From positions 1 through 64,000 of the IMG/VR virus record IMGVR_UViG_3300018063_000012: DNA of 64,000 nucleotides; one strand, written 5' to 3'. The notes beneath the pieces were generated by a model, which saw nothing but the letters and a program-made list of their open reading frames with translations, did no database searches and had not been told where the DNA came from. This DNA comes from a virus. Made by a program: the position numbers and the translations under genes. This document shows, one piece after another, positions 50,265-57,937 of the stretch (positions within the stretch are counted from its first letter, which is position 1; the number at the start of each line of letters is the position of its first letter).

Positions 50265-50587
50265 TGGCTTGGACAGACGAAGCCCGTAGAGCATCTGCTT
50301 TAGCAAGAATTAATCGCGGACCTAAACGTGCTAAATATGAACGTGTTATCCGTAAAGTTGATAGGGCGATTAAGAATGACCGTCAAACTATTAATAATAT
50401 GCAAAAAGTTATTGCTGGAATGCGGAAGGTTAGACCGGCGATAAGGGAAGTTCAGAAAGCACAGAAACAGTTAGGTAAATATTCTAAACGGTTCCAAATA
50501 AATAAAAAGAGGGCATTGAGAGTGAGACTACGATATCCCGGTTTTTCAGGTTATAAAGGAATTGATATAGCTAAAGGAGGCAGATAA
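50264..50587 (+). CDS. Tagged basic protein G, 107 aa
   Basis: MAWTDEARRASALARINRGP; the tag matches A and B in DNA except for a few bases. The body is a long basic coiled-coil-like helix (IKNDRQTINNMQKVIAGMRK). Ends DIAKGGR with ggaggcaga ahead of the next ATG. Confidence 0.65.
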   Translation: MAWTDEARRASALARINRGPKRAKYERVIRKVDRAIKNDRQTINNMQKVIAGMRKVRPAIREVQKAQKQLGKYSKRFQINKKRALRVRLRYPGFSGYKGIDIAKGGR

Positions 50588-50908
50588 ATGGCTTGGTCAG
50601 ATGCGGCACGAGAGGCCTCAGCAAGAGCACGTAGAGGAAACAGACGGATTAACCCTACTGTAGCAGTAAGTAGAAGTAAAGGGATTTCGTAAGCTTCCGA
50701 AGGACAAAGAGAGGTAACTATAACTGGACGCCGTTCCTGGAAGGCAAAGATATACCATCCGGGGAAGGGGTCACTGAAAAGACTTAGAAAACTTATTAGA
50801 GCAAGTAAAAAGAGTGGAAATGTCAAAAATGAGACACGGAGACCGCTGCGATACACAAAAGGAGCTACTAAATTACATACATTTTTTCTAATTAAAGGTG
50901 GTCGTTAA
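50588..50908 (+). pseudogene. Tagged basic protein H, interrupted by one in-frame TAA
   Basis: Tag MAWSDAAREASARARRGNRR, then a TAA at 50690-50692 (codon 35). The same frame continues open for 71 codons (ASEGQREVTITGRRSWKAKI ... TFFLIKGGR) and ends at 50906-50908, giving a normal family length of 106 codons. Either a recent nonsense mutation or a read-through site. The end still has the family GGR. Confidence 0.7.
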
Positions 50909-50911
50909 AAA

Positions 50912-50968
50912 GTGGTATCAGAAAGAGTAAAAGATACCGAACATTATATTATTAGAGGTGGACGATAA
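50912..50968 (+). pseudogene. 3'-end remnant of a tagged protein
   Basis: The frame reads VVSERVKDTEHYIIRGGR before its TAA at 50966-50968. This matches the end of protein E (QRVKDTGFYISRGGR) at 9 of the last 13 residues, but there is no tag or body. It looks like the tail of a deleted paralogue left in the array. Confidence 0.6.
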
Positions 50969-51240
50969 TGGCTTGGGGACCTGAGGCAAGAGCGGCTAGT
51001 GCTTTGGCTAGACGAACGAGCAGAGGATTTGCAAAATTAAATAGACAGAAACGTTTAACTCTTAAACATGCATCCAAATTGACAATGTTACATAAGAAGC
51101 TTTCTGGCATAGGTAATGTAATAGGTAAAAATCATCCTATGTATAAGATCGCCCAAAAACGGTCAGCAAGAGTGTTTCGTAAATTACAATCACTGAAAAG
51201 TAAACGTCCAGAATATTTTGTGAGTAGAGGTGGACGGTAA
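50968..51240 (+). CDS. Tagged basic protein I, 90 aa
   Basis: MAWGPEARAASALARRTSRG, with Gly-Pro replacing Ser-Asp in the tag. Body: NRQKRLTLKHASKLTMLHKK and RVFRKLQSLKSKRP. Ends YFVSRGGR; ggtggacgg serves as ribosome site for the next gene. TAATG overlaps on both sides. Confidence 0.65.
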   Translation: MAWGPEARAASALARRTSRGFAKLNRQKRLTLKHASKLTMLHKKLSGIGNVIGKNHPMYKIAQKRSARVFRKLQSLKSKRPEYFVSRGGR

Positions 51241-51572
51241 TGGCTTGGTCAGATGCGGCACGAGCCGCCAGCGCTCAAGTTAGACGTCAGAGAGGTAAGA
51301 CTCTAACTGGATCTAAATTAACACCGGCAGGTGCTAAACCATTACAGAAACAGTTAGCGCGACTACGCGTCACAAGACAATCCCAGCGGAGAAACGCATT
51401 AGCAGATTTTAGGCTTAAACATGTCACCAAAACTTCACCCGGAATGCGAAAAATATCATTTGCTGAACGCAGGAAATTTTTGAGAGGATATAGAGGGACT
51501 AAAGAGAAAATAAGTAAAACATTGAAACGATTGAGATTCGTTAGAAATGCATCTAAGAGAGGGGGCAGATAG
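51240..51572 (+). CDS. Tagged basic protein J, 110 aa
   Basis: MAWSDAARAASAQVRRQRGK; tag DNA matches protein D almost base for base. Body: KPLQKQLARLRVTRQSQRRN, EKISKTLKRLRFVRN. Ends KRGGR with gggggcag before the following ATG. Last member of the array. Confidence 0.65.
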   Translation: MAWSDAARAASAQVRRQRGKTLTGSKLTPAGAKPLQKQLARLRVTRQSQRRNALADFRLKHVTKTSPGMRKISFAERRKFLRGYRGTKEKISKTLKRLRFVRNASKRGGR

Positions 51573-51573
51573 T

Positions 51574-51876
51574 ATGAAGGGACGACCAATTAAATCATTT
51601 ACCGGAGCGCAATCAAATGTTCCATTAGCCGCCGCAGGTGAAAAGTTTTTGTTATATGGTTTTACATATGTTGGTACTGGAACCGGAAATTTAGCGGGAT
51701 TAAACGATACGTTTTATTTCGCATCATCTACAGCAGGTGATATGAGATCGGAAAATTTTGAGGAACCTATTGAATTAATTGGTCCCGTTCTTTTAACTAT
51801 AACTACAGGGGGTAATTTAACTCTTGTGGGTAAAGTACTTAAGGAGATTGCGACTGGTAAGATAGGAACAAACTGA
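51574..51876 (+). CDS. Small beta-rich protein, 100 aa
   Basis: ATG 51574 directly after the array. MKGRPIKSFTGAQSNVPLAA, then GTGNLAGLNDTFYFASSTAG and VLLTITTGGNLTLVGKVLKE; all-beta, neutral, unlike the tagged proteins. Resembles head decoration or fibre-tip folds; no family named. Confidence 0.5.
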   Translation: MKGRPIKSFTGAQSNVPLAAAGEKFLLYGFTYVGTGTGNLAGLNDTFYFASSTAGDMRSENFEEPIELIGPVLLTITTGGNLTLVGKVLKEIATGKIGTN

Positions 51877-51885
51877 GGATTAGTA

Positions 51886-52254
51886 ATGAATGGGAAGGAT
51901 ATAAAATCACTGGAAGAACTGGTAGGACATTTTATCGAGTTTAAAGAAACAGTGAAAGAAAGATTAGATAGGATTGAAAAGAAGGCAGATAAAGCGGCAA
52001 ATTTAGCAGAGTCAATAGCTACGACTGTTAAATCAGATATGCAAACCCTGAAAGATAGTATTAACTCTACAGAGACTGAATTAAAAAATCAAGGAAAGAC
52101 ATTTACCATATTAGCACAGATTCCTAAAGTCGCACGTATTATCATATCAATCTTCGTTGCATTCGGCGGATTGGCTGTGGTAGCATTCCTCATTAATAAT
52201 TGGAGTAAAATAATCTTCTGGTTTAAAGGTAAGCTTGGAGCTGGGGGTCTATAA
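51886..52254 (+). CDS. Coiled-coil membrane protein, XhlA/holin-accessory-like
   Basis: 122 residues. Residues 8-75 form a coiled coil (VKERLDRIEKKADKAANLAE), followed by a single membrane helix (IIISIFVAFGGLAVVAFLIN) and a basic C-terminus. This is the XhlA layout. It lies before a two-helix membrane protein and the endolysin, so a lysis-cassette role is likely. Confidence 0.6.
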   Translation: MNGKDIKSLEELVGHFIEFKETVKERLDRIEKKADKAANLAESIATTVKSDMQTLKDSINSTETELKNQGKTFTILAQIPKVARIIISIFVAFGGLAVVAFLINNWSKIIFWFKGKLGAGGL

Positions 52255-52536
52255 ATGGAACTGATGAACAATGTAATAAAGGCCAAAGAATCCTTTAAAC
52301 GACTGGAGTTACATAAATCTATCAGAGAAAACTACAAGAGTAGGAAGTTTATTTCCTTCTGCGTAGTCTGGTCCTTCGGAAGCTTGATGTTTTATATGAA
52401 AGCGATGACCGCCGCTGAATGGATCGGATTCTCCGAATGGCTATTAGGTATATTTTTCTTTTTCAATATCGCCGACAAATCGGGGTTACTGGGGATGATT
52501 AAGAAACAGGATAGCGATACTGAGAGATTGAAATGA
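52255..52536 (+). CDS. Candidate holin, 93 aa, two membrane helices
   Basis: A charged N-terminus (KESFKRLELHKSIRENYKSR), membrane segments FISFCVVWSFGSLMFYMKAM and WLLGIFFFFNIADKSGLLGM, and a charged tail ending DTERLK. Size and position before the endolysin suggest a holin. The HNH gene has inserted at its stop codon. Confidence 0.55.
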   Translation: MELMNNVIKAKESFKRLELHKSIRENYKSRKFISFCVVWSFGSLMFYMKAMTAAEWIGFSEWLLGIFFFFNIADKSGLLGMIKKQDSDTERLK

Positions 52537-52994
52537 AGTCTATAATTCAGATAGAAAAAGATAGGGAGTATCAACGACTTTATAAAATAAAGAAGTCTAT
52601 AATTCAGATAGAAAAAGATAGGGAGTATCAACGACTTTATAAAATAAAGAATAGAGATAAGATTAATAGTCAAGTCCAAGCGTGGGTTAAAAATCATCCT
52701 GACTATTATCCCGAATATAGGTGTCAGTATAAGTACCAAATATCATTTAAAGATAAACAAGATATGCTGATTAACCAGAATTCTGAATGTGCTATCTGTA
52801 GACAATTACTACAGATAGATAAAGCGTTTATTGACCATGACCACAAATCAAGTAAGATACGAGGATTACTGTGTTATAATTGTAATATGGGGATAGGTCA
52901 TTTACATGATTCTATAGTTGTTCTTGAACAAGCTATTGAATATCTAAAAATATATGCTACGGATACTTCTACAACGACTAAAGATAAAAGGTAA
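52533..52994 (+). CDS. HNH / endonuclease VII-like homing endonuclease (3)
   Basis: 153 residues. Core CAICRQLLQIDKAFIDHDHK and RGLLCYNCNMGIGH are complete. The N-terminal Zn knuckle seen in the other copies is missing; in its place is a 19-residue segment present twice (IIQIEKDREYQRLYKIK), encoded by an exact 57-base tandem repeat. ATG overlaps the holin stop. Its 3' end covers the start of the endolysin. Confidence 0.85.
   Translation: MKSIIQIEKDREYQRLYKIKKSIIQIEKDREYQRLYKIKNRDKINSQVQAWVKNHPDYYPEYRCQYKYQISFKDKQDMLINQNSECAICRQLLQIDKAFIDHDHKSSKIRGLLCYNCNMGIGHLHDSIVVLEQAIEYLKIYATDTSTTTKDKR
52536..52649 (+). repeat. 57-base exact tandem duplication
   Basis: Two identical copies, 52536-52592 and 52593-52649, in frame at the start of the HNH gene. 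No base differs between copies, so the duplication is recent or maintained. Confidence 0.95.
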
Positions 52995-53607
52995 TTCCGC
53001 ATACATAAAAGTGGATCCAACCGGTTTTGTGGTGCCAGAGAAGGCGCTGCTTTATCCACCGGCCGCAAAAGCATTCAATCAATACTTAGATTGGATGGCC
53101 GCAGAAAGAGAACTACACCCATTGGTAAATGACTGCTTTCGTAGTCCACAGGAGCAGATTGAAATTAAGAAAAAGAAACCGACTCTGGCATACTTGCCCG
53201 GTCAATCAGGTCACAATTGGGGGATCTCTGTAGATTTATCTACGGCATTACTACGGCAAGAGGCGACTAAGAATGGGATTAAATATGCGACTATGAGAGA
53301 AGACTTAGCACGCTTCGGGTGGACACCATCACCTAAAGAGGCGTGGCATTTTAATTTTCTAGAAGGACGCGCTGGAATTCAGGATTGGGTATCCTTTAAA
53401 TACGGGACGGCCTGGGACGGTGCAGATGATTTACCGGCGCATGATCTTCAACAGGCATTGCAGAAGTTAGGATACTATAATTTCGATACTATTAAAGCTG
53501 TTCAAGCATTCCAGAAAGACTATATGTTAGATATCGACGGTAAGGTCGGTCCTAACACCCGTAAGGTTTTACTAATAGCTACGGCAGAACTCTCTATCAT
53601 TTCCTAA
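52954..53607 (+). CDS. Endolysin: M15 peptidase with peptidoglycan-binding domain
   Basis: 217 residues. M15 zinc site: SGHNWGISVDLS (H87, D94) and AWHFNF (H132), with CFRSPQEQIE upstream. A PG_binding_1-like repeat closes the protein (LQQALQKLGYY ... AVQAFQKDYMLDIDGKVGPN). Cleaves peptide cross-links of the wall. ATG 52954 lies within the HNH gene and lacks a clear ribosome site; the native start was probably ATGAAAGGTAATTCC, whose ATGA now starts the HNH gene. Confidence 0.85.
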   Translation: MLRILLQRLKIKGNSAYIKVDPTGFVVPEKALLYPPAAKAFNQYLDWMAAERELHPLVNDCFRSPQEQIEIKKKKPTLAYLPGQSGHNWGISVDLSTALLRQEATKNGIKYATMREDLARFGWTPSPKEAWHFNFLEGRAGIQDWVSFKYGTAWDGADDLPAHDLQQALQKLGYYNFDTIKAVQAFQKDYMLDIDGKVGPNTRKVLLIATAELSIIS

Positions 53608-53677
53608 GCTCTAACATACTATATTTTTAATTATTCTAAATTAGACATCGTTTCCTAAGTTATACTTCCTATTTTTA
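53600..53677 (+). promoter_or_regulatory. Late-promoter candidate: repeated AT-rich element
   Basis: tttcctaag followed by an AT-rich block ending in tattttta occurs twice (53600-53629 and 53651-53677). The 11-bp palindrome tctaa-a-ttaga lies between them at 53635-53645. A third partial copy (atcctaaac) is near 53690. The 137-base gap precedes the scaffold-capsid unit, where strong late transcription is expected. Confidence 0.45.
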
Positions 53678-53744
53678 CCAGAATCCTAAACGGGACTCTG
53701 TATATAGTTATGACAATCACTTAAATAACCCATGAGGAGGCTTT

Positions 53745-54569
53745 ATGTCACAGACAAAAACTGAAGACGAATTGAAGAAAGAGGCGGAGGAAAAAGCACA
53801 GGAAGAGGCGAAGGCTAAAGCCGAGGCTGAAAAGAAAGCTAAGGATGAGGCAGACGCGAAGGCTAAAGCAGAGGCAGAGGAAAAAGCTAAAGCAGAAGCC
53901 GAGGTTAAGAAACAGCTTGATGATTTAGTTAAGCGTGGAATTTTGAAGAAAGAGGGCGGGGTATTAGTTGAGGCGAAGTTTGACCCAACTTTGACACCAG
54001 CCTACAAAGAGTTAAACACAACGGTAGTTCAGAAAATAAGCGCCGCAACAGATAGAGTTGCACAACTCGAGAAAGAGTTGGAAAAGACTTCAAATGTCCT
54101 TAAATCAAAAGAGGATATGGAAGCGGCAGACAAACAGCGGATGACCGAGGAGTTGAGTAAATTGAAAAGTGACTTGACGATTGAAAATCAAAAGGCTCGC
54201 GAAGCCGGGATTCAATTGCTGAAGACGCAAACTGCGGTAAAAAAGGGATTGCCCTTTAACTTCTTGGCGTATGTAACTGGAGAGACGGCCGAGGCGATTG
54301 AGGCCTCAGTTGAGAAAGTAATGGGAGATTTCGCTCTTCAAGCGAATAAATTTACTAAAGAACAGTTACAAGCCGCAGAGGCCGCGGCCGCAGAGAAGGC
54401 AAGCAAGGAGACCGAGGAGAAACTAAAACCTCGGGGTAAATCAACCCAGAATGCCGCTGAACCGGGACATATCTTTACTCGCGAAGAGATTAGAAGAATG
54501 ACCTCGGCTGAATTTGCTGCAAACCGAGTCGATATCCTGCGCCAACAGAGCGAAGGATTAATAAAATAA
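53745..54569 (+). CDS. Capsid scaffolding protein
   Basis: 274 residues. Residues 3-62 are a Glu/Lys/Ala coiled coil (EKKAKDEADAKAKAEAEEKA), then a second coiled coil (VAQLEKELEKTSNVLKSKED) and a helix before the basic tail (KLKPRGKSTQNAAEPGHIF). Composition and position immediately before the major capsid gene are those of a scaffold. Ribosome site gaggagg. Confidence 0.82.
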   Translation: MSQTKTEDELKKEAEEKAQEEAKAKAEAEKKAKDEADAKAKAEAEEKAKAEAEVKKQLDDLVKRGILKKEGGVLVEAKFDPTLTPAYKELNTTVVQKISAATDRVAQLEKELEKTSNVLKSKEDMEAADKQRMTEELSKLKSDLTIENQKAREAGIQLLKTQTAVKKGLPFNFLAYVTGETAEAIEASVEKVMGDFALQANKFTKEQLQAAEAAAAEKASKETEEKLKPRGKSTQNAAEPGHIFTREEIRRMTSAEFAANRVDILRQQSEGLIK

Positions 54570-54584
54570 ACGGAGGATTAGACT

Positions 54585-55877
54585 ATGCCCAGTTCATTAG
54601 GTAGTCAGAATTTAGCACCCAACATTGCGGAAGCTTTTGGTAAACTTGTACCAGAAGTGTTTTCGCAGGAAATCGAGTTGAAGACTCGGGAATTGGGGTT
54701 TACCCGATTTCGGGATTTTGTAGTTTTGAAAGAGGATCTGCAGAAAGATCCAGGGAATTCTCTTCACATTCCTAAAGTAGCTGAATTGCGTGGTGCGCAG
54801 AGCCTCGGTCAGACTAAAATTCTGGCTGGGTCCGGTCAAGCTATTAACACTGGCTTTTTGACCCTGACTCCGACTGAATTTGGTGATGAGATTCAAATCA
54901 CCCAGTATGCTGGCCTTGTATCGCCATCTGATTTGGTAGATATGGCACGTGAACTGTTAGCCCGTCAGGCTCTGAAGTCTGAAAATTTTACAGTTCGTGA
55001 CGTTATGTTCGGAGCTTCCGCTAACCGGCGTTTCGCTGGTGGTGTGGCCGCGAAGACTGACGTTACCGCAGATTTAGACAAGGATGATATCGACGCTGTA
55101 GTCGAGAACCTTGAGAACAACGAGTCTTTGAAATGGGCAGGAGAAACCTTTATGGGTTTCATCCATCCGTTTGCGAAAACGGTCATTTTGAATGATGTTG
55201 TGAGCGCCGCTGTGTATCAGGCCGCAGTCGGTGGACAGCTGTATGCTGGTGAGATTGGTATGGTAAATAGATGCCGGTTTATCGAATCTTCCTACGTTCC
55301 TCAGGATGCATATTCTGCGGCTGGGTTGGCTTCGGCCGGTTCCTCCGGTATTACGATCGCTGATGCCAATGGTTATACTTTGGCTCCGAATCTGTGTCGA
55401 GCGGAGACGATTACCTTTACGTATACTGCTTCTGGAGATTCTTGGGCCGTGTCCGGTTCCAAATCCGGAGCGCGTAAAGCCGCTCTTTTTACTTCGACTG
55501 ATAACCCGAACGATGCTACGAAGAGTCCTGTGGTGGCGAAAGCCGCGTCATATACTGACGGTAACGCAACGACTTATAAAGTGGCGTTGGCTGTGGAAGA
55601 TGAAGATGGGAATACGATCGGCTACGATGTTGTACTGAACGCTGGCGCTATGACTGGCGCGGCCTCTGATGACACCGCTACATTGCTGATTGTGGTTCAT
55701 ACCTTGACTTCTATTTTCGGTCAGAGACATCTGGCCTTCGGTGTGATTAAGCCAGTTACCTTCTTGGGTGCTGAGGCATTTGACTATGGACGTATCGTGG
55801 GCATAGCTTGGAACGCGTTTTGGGCATGCGACTTTCTTCATAAATCATATGGATATGTCATGCAGGCTCTAAGGTAA
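54585..55877 (+). CDS. Major capsid protein
   Basis: 430 residues after the scaffold and before a strong terminator. The N-terminal arm and core (FRDFVVLKEDLQKDPGNSLH, TPTEFGDEIQITQYAGLVSP, SPSDLVDMARELLARQ) resemble N4-gp56-type HK97-fold capsids. Residues about 235-365 (ADANGYTLAPNLCRAETITF) are an added Ala/Ser/Thr-rich domain, possibly a surface Ig-like insertion. Codons are richer in G+C third positions than neighbours, consistent with high expression. Confidence 0.82.
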   Translation: MPSSLGSQNLAPNIAEAFGKLVPEVFSQEIELKTRELGFTRFRDFVVLKEDLQKDPGNSLHIPKVAELRGAQSLGQTKILAGSGQAINTGFLTLTPTEFGDEIQITQYAGLVSPSDLVDMARELLARQALKSENFTVRDVMFGASANRRFAGGVAAKTDVTADLDKDDIDAVVENLENNESLKWAGETFMGFIHPFAKTVILNDVVSAAVYQAAVGGQLYAGEIGMVNRCRFIESSYVPQDAYSAAGLASAGSSGITIADANGYTLAPNLCRAETITFTYTASGDSWAVSGSKSGARKAALFTSTDNPNDATKSPVVAKAASYTDGNATTYKVALAVEDEDGNTIGYDVVLNAGAMTGAASDDTATLLIVVHTLTSIFGQRHLAFGVIKPVTFLGAEAFDYGRIVGIAWNAFWACDFLHKSYGYVMQALR

Positions 55878-55916
55878 TTGAATAAGGATAATTAAGTAGT
55901 TAGTTGTATACATATT

Positions 55917-55943
55917 GGCCGGGCCGGTTAAACCGGCCCGGCC
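55917..55943 (+). terminator. Strong hairpin terminator after the capsid gene
   Basis: ggccgggccgg (55917-55927) and ccggcccggcc (55933-55943) form a perfect 11-bp G+C stem with a 5-base loop ttaaa, followed by atttgtgtt. The T run is short, so it may also act as an RNA-end protector or attenuator. Confidence 0.75.
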
Positions 55944-55968
55944 ATTTGTGTTAGAAAGGAGAGATAAT

Positions 55969-56154
55969 ATGGATACGAATAAACCAAACCAGAATATAGG
56001 TAACGCTAAGAAACATAGAGTATTGGTAGTGAAGGATGAGTCCTTTGAATATGGTCAGACAAAGAAAAACTTTTTTCGCGGACAGTTAATCAATATTGAA
56101 CATGAACTATATGATAAACTTAAGACAGCGGGGATTATAGTAGACGCTCCGTAG
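55969..56154 (+). CDS. Small protein, 61 aa
   Basis: ATG 55969 after aaaggagag. MDTNKPNQNIGNAKKHRVLV, then a beta unit (FEYGQTKKNFFRGQLINIEH) and a helix. In this position phages often keep a small head-completion or decoration protein. No family recognised. Confidence 0.55.
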   Translation: MDTNKPNQNIGNAKKHRVLVVKDESFEYGQTKKNFFRGQLINIEHELYDKLKTAGIIVDAP

Positions 56155-56163
56155 GAGTTTTAA

Positions 56164-56685
56164 ATGCGTGTTTTTGAAGCCAAACAAGGCGATACCATCA
56201 TTCTGGAAAAGATCTTCGTTCGTAATGACCAGTTAAAGATAGCTTCGTCCGATGTATTAGTTTTTGTATTTGCATTACCAAGCGGATTTGAGCAGGCACC
56301 AATAGAAACATACGGAAATTACATAGGAGAGCCTTTTATAATAGGTGAGAAGGCGGTACTAAATACTGTGACTAATCGATATGAATATAGTTTGCAGGTC
56401 GGACAGTCCTGGGGATTGGGAACATACTTAGTCCGCTGGAATGCAACCATAGAGTCCGGAAATATATTTGAATGGGACCGCCTAATGATTATTGGAGCGA
56501 CAACTCAGGATATAGCGGACGTGATGGCGATGCCTAATTCTGTAACTGCTAATGGAATATCAGTTGATTATAGTCAGAAATTAGATAATCTAACAAGCCA
56601 AAGACCAATTGATGTTGGACAAATATCCAAAGATAGAGCCAGAGCAGTTCCGGATATTAGAAACAAGGACTATAAGAGAAAGTAA
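56164..56685 (+). CDS. Neck/head-completion candidate, 173 aa
   Basis: MRVFEAKQGDTIILEKIFVR, all-beta with GLGTYLVRWNATIESGNIFE (immunoglobulin-like). A basic C-terminal tail (RARAVPDIRNKDYKRK). Lies between capsid and tail-completion genes; function from position only. Confidence 0.5.
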   Translation: MRVFEAKQGDTIILEKIFVRNDQLKIASSDVLVFVFALPSGFEQAPIETYGNYIGEPFIIGEKAVLNTVTNRYEYSLQVGQSWGLGTYLVRWNATIESGNIFEWDRLMIIGATTQDIADVMAMPNSVTANGISVDYSQKLDNLTSQRPIDVGQISKDRARAVPDIRNKDYKRK

Positions 56686-57113
56686 TGGGAATACAGTATT
56701 TATCGGAAAAACAAATACGGCAGATGAAGATAGACTTTGAAAAGTCTGTTTTGATTGCCGGTTTTGATATTACATATAAGAAGTTCGAGAACTTAAATGA
56801 ATCGGATCCTCTATATGATGGAGAACGTAAAAAGAAGGATTTAATATATCGGAATGTCAAGATTAAAGCCCTTGTGAATCTGAACCCTCGGGCGTGGGTG
56901 ACAGATGACTTGGGTAATAGGAAAGATATAGATGCACAATTTACTATAGCTGCAAAGTCATTTGAGGATTTGCAGTTGGACGCGGTGGATGCAAGAGATA
57001 GGGTTGAGTTTGGAGACGAGGAGTATATTATAATACAGATAAGAAAAGGTCCGCTTCCGATGGGAGAGGTATTATCATATATGTTATCCTGTAAAACAAT
57101 GGTGGGAATCTAA
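56685..57113 (+). CDS. Head-tail connector candidate, 142 aa
   Basis: A basic helical N-terminus (EKQIRQMKIDFEKSVLIAGF), then beta strands (ARDRVEFGDEEYIIIQIRKG). The R-V-x-x-G-D-E-E-Y-x-I-I-x-I segment is typical of head-tail joining (HK97 gp9/SPP1 gp16-like) proteins. One-base overlaps on both sides. Confidence 0.55.
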   Translation: MGIQYLSEKQIRQMKIDFEKSVLIAGFDITYKKFENLNESDPLYDGERKKKDLIYRNVKIKALVNLNPRAWVTDDLGNRKDIDAQFTIAAKSFEDLQLDAVDARDRVEFGDEEYIIIQIRKGPLPMGEVLSYMLSCKTMVGI

Positions 57114-57613
57114 TGATTAAAGTCACCATAGAAAAAAATGACCTTGATAAACTTAAATCATTATTTTCTGCATTAGGGGAGAATGCTCCAAGAGCCGCCG
57201 ATGGACTTATGCAGACTATAGCATCAGATTTGAAGTTCGCCTTTAAACAGAATCTATGGGAACGTAAACTAAAATTGGAACCACTTAAACCATCATACTT
57301 ACAGAGTAAAGTTGCAATGGGTAGGTTTCCACAAATATTGATTAGCACAAGTCAAATGGTAGCGTCGGTAGAATCTCGAAAATTAGAGAACTTTGTATAC
57401 TTTATTGGAGTACCATCAGGGAAGGTGCATAAAAAGACAGGTATTAAATTGAGTGATTTGGCGATGATACATGAGTTCGGTTCAATTGCAAGAGGTATAC
57501 CACCACGTCCAGCTTGGACATTGACAGCAGTGCGATTTGAGAAACAGGTGCCAAAGATAATTGATAAGTTCCTAACTAAGTTCGCTAAAGATTTACTAGC
57601 AGGTAAAGTATAA
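57113..57613 (+). CDS. Tail completion protein, HK97 gp10/virion morphogenesis-like
   Basis: 166 residues. LAMIHEFGSIARGIPPRPAW near residue 120 is the signature H-E-F/Y-G-x ... I-P-x-R-P of the gp10 / Phage_tail_S (virion morphogenesis) families. The N-terminal helix (DLDKLKSLFSALGENAPRA) also fits. Joins the tail to the head. Confidence 0.78.
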   Translation: MIKVTIEKNDLDKLKSLFSALGENAPRAADGLMQTIASDLKFAFKQNLWERKLKLEPLKPSYLQSKVAMGRFPQILISTSQMVASVESRKLENFVYFIGVPSGKVHKKTGIKLSDLAMIHEFGSIARGIPPRPAWTLTAVRFEKQVPKIIDKFLTKFAKDLLAGKV

Positions 57614-57936
57614 TGGCTTGGACAGAGGCCGCAAGAGCCGCGAGTGCATTAGTTAGACGACAGCGTGGTAAGAAGATTACTCCAATAGGAGATAAGAAAT
57701 TTGCCGGACTTAAACTAAAAGCAACTGGAAAATCACTAACGAAAAGAGTACCGTTCGGTATTAATAGAGCGGGGAAGACTGTATATACAAGAGTGCCGAT
57801 AAAACCAAACCTGAAGTATAAGAATAGGAAATCTAATCAACAGAAACCCTTTGTTCCAAGTGGTAGATTTTATAACGTGGTAGGACGCCACGGCTGGAAG
57901 AAGAGGATTAAAAATACAATAAAGTTGGGCGGATAA
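57613..57936 (+). CDS. Tagged basic protein K, 107 aa
   Basis: MAWTEAARAASALVRRQRGK, then a body rich in Lys, Arg and Pro (VYTRVPIKPNLKYKNRKSNQ). Inserted between the tail-completion and tail-terminator genes with one-base overlap. Ends TIKLGG, and ggcgga is the ribosome site of the next gene. Confidence 0.65.
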   Translation: MAWTEAARAASALVRRQRGKKITPIGDKKFAGLKLKATGKSLTKRVPFGINRAGKTVYTRVPIKPNLKYKNRKSNQQKPFVPSGRFYNVVGRHGWKKRIKNTIKLGG

Positions 57937-57937
57937 G

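Noticed and set aside
49157-51572. Tag as NUMOD3 motif of homing endonucleases
   Set aside because: NUMOD3 repeats lie beside GIY-YIG or HNH domains; these proteins have a single N-terminal copy and no nuclease domain.
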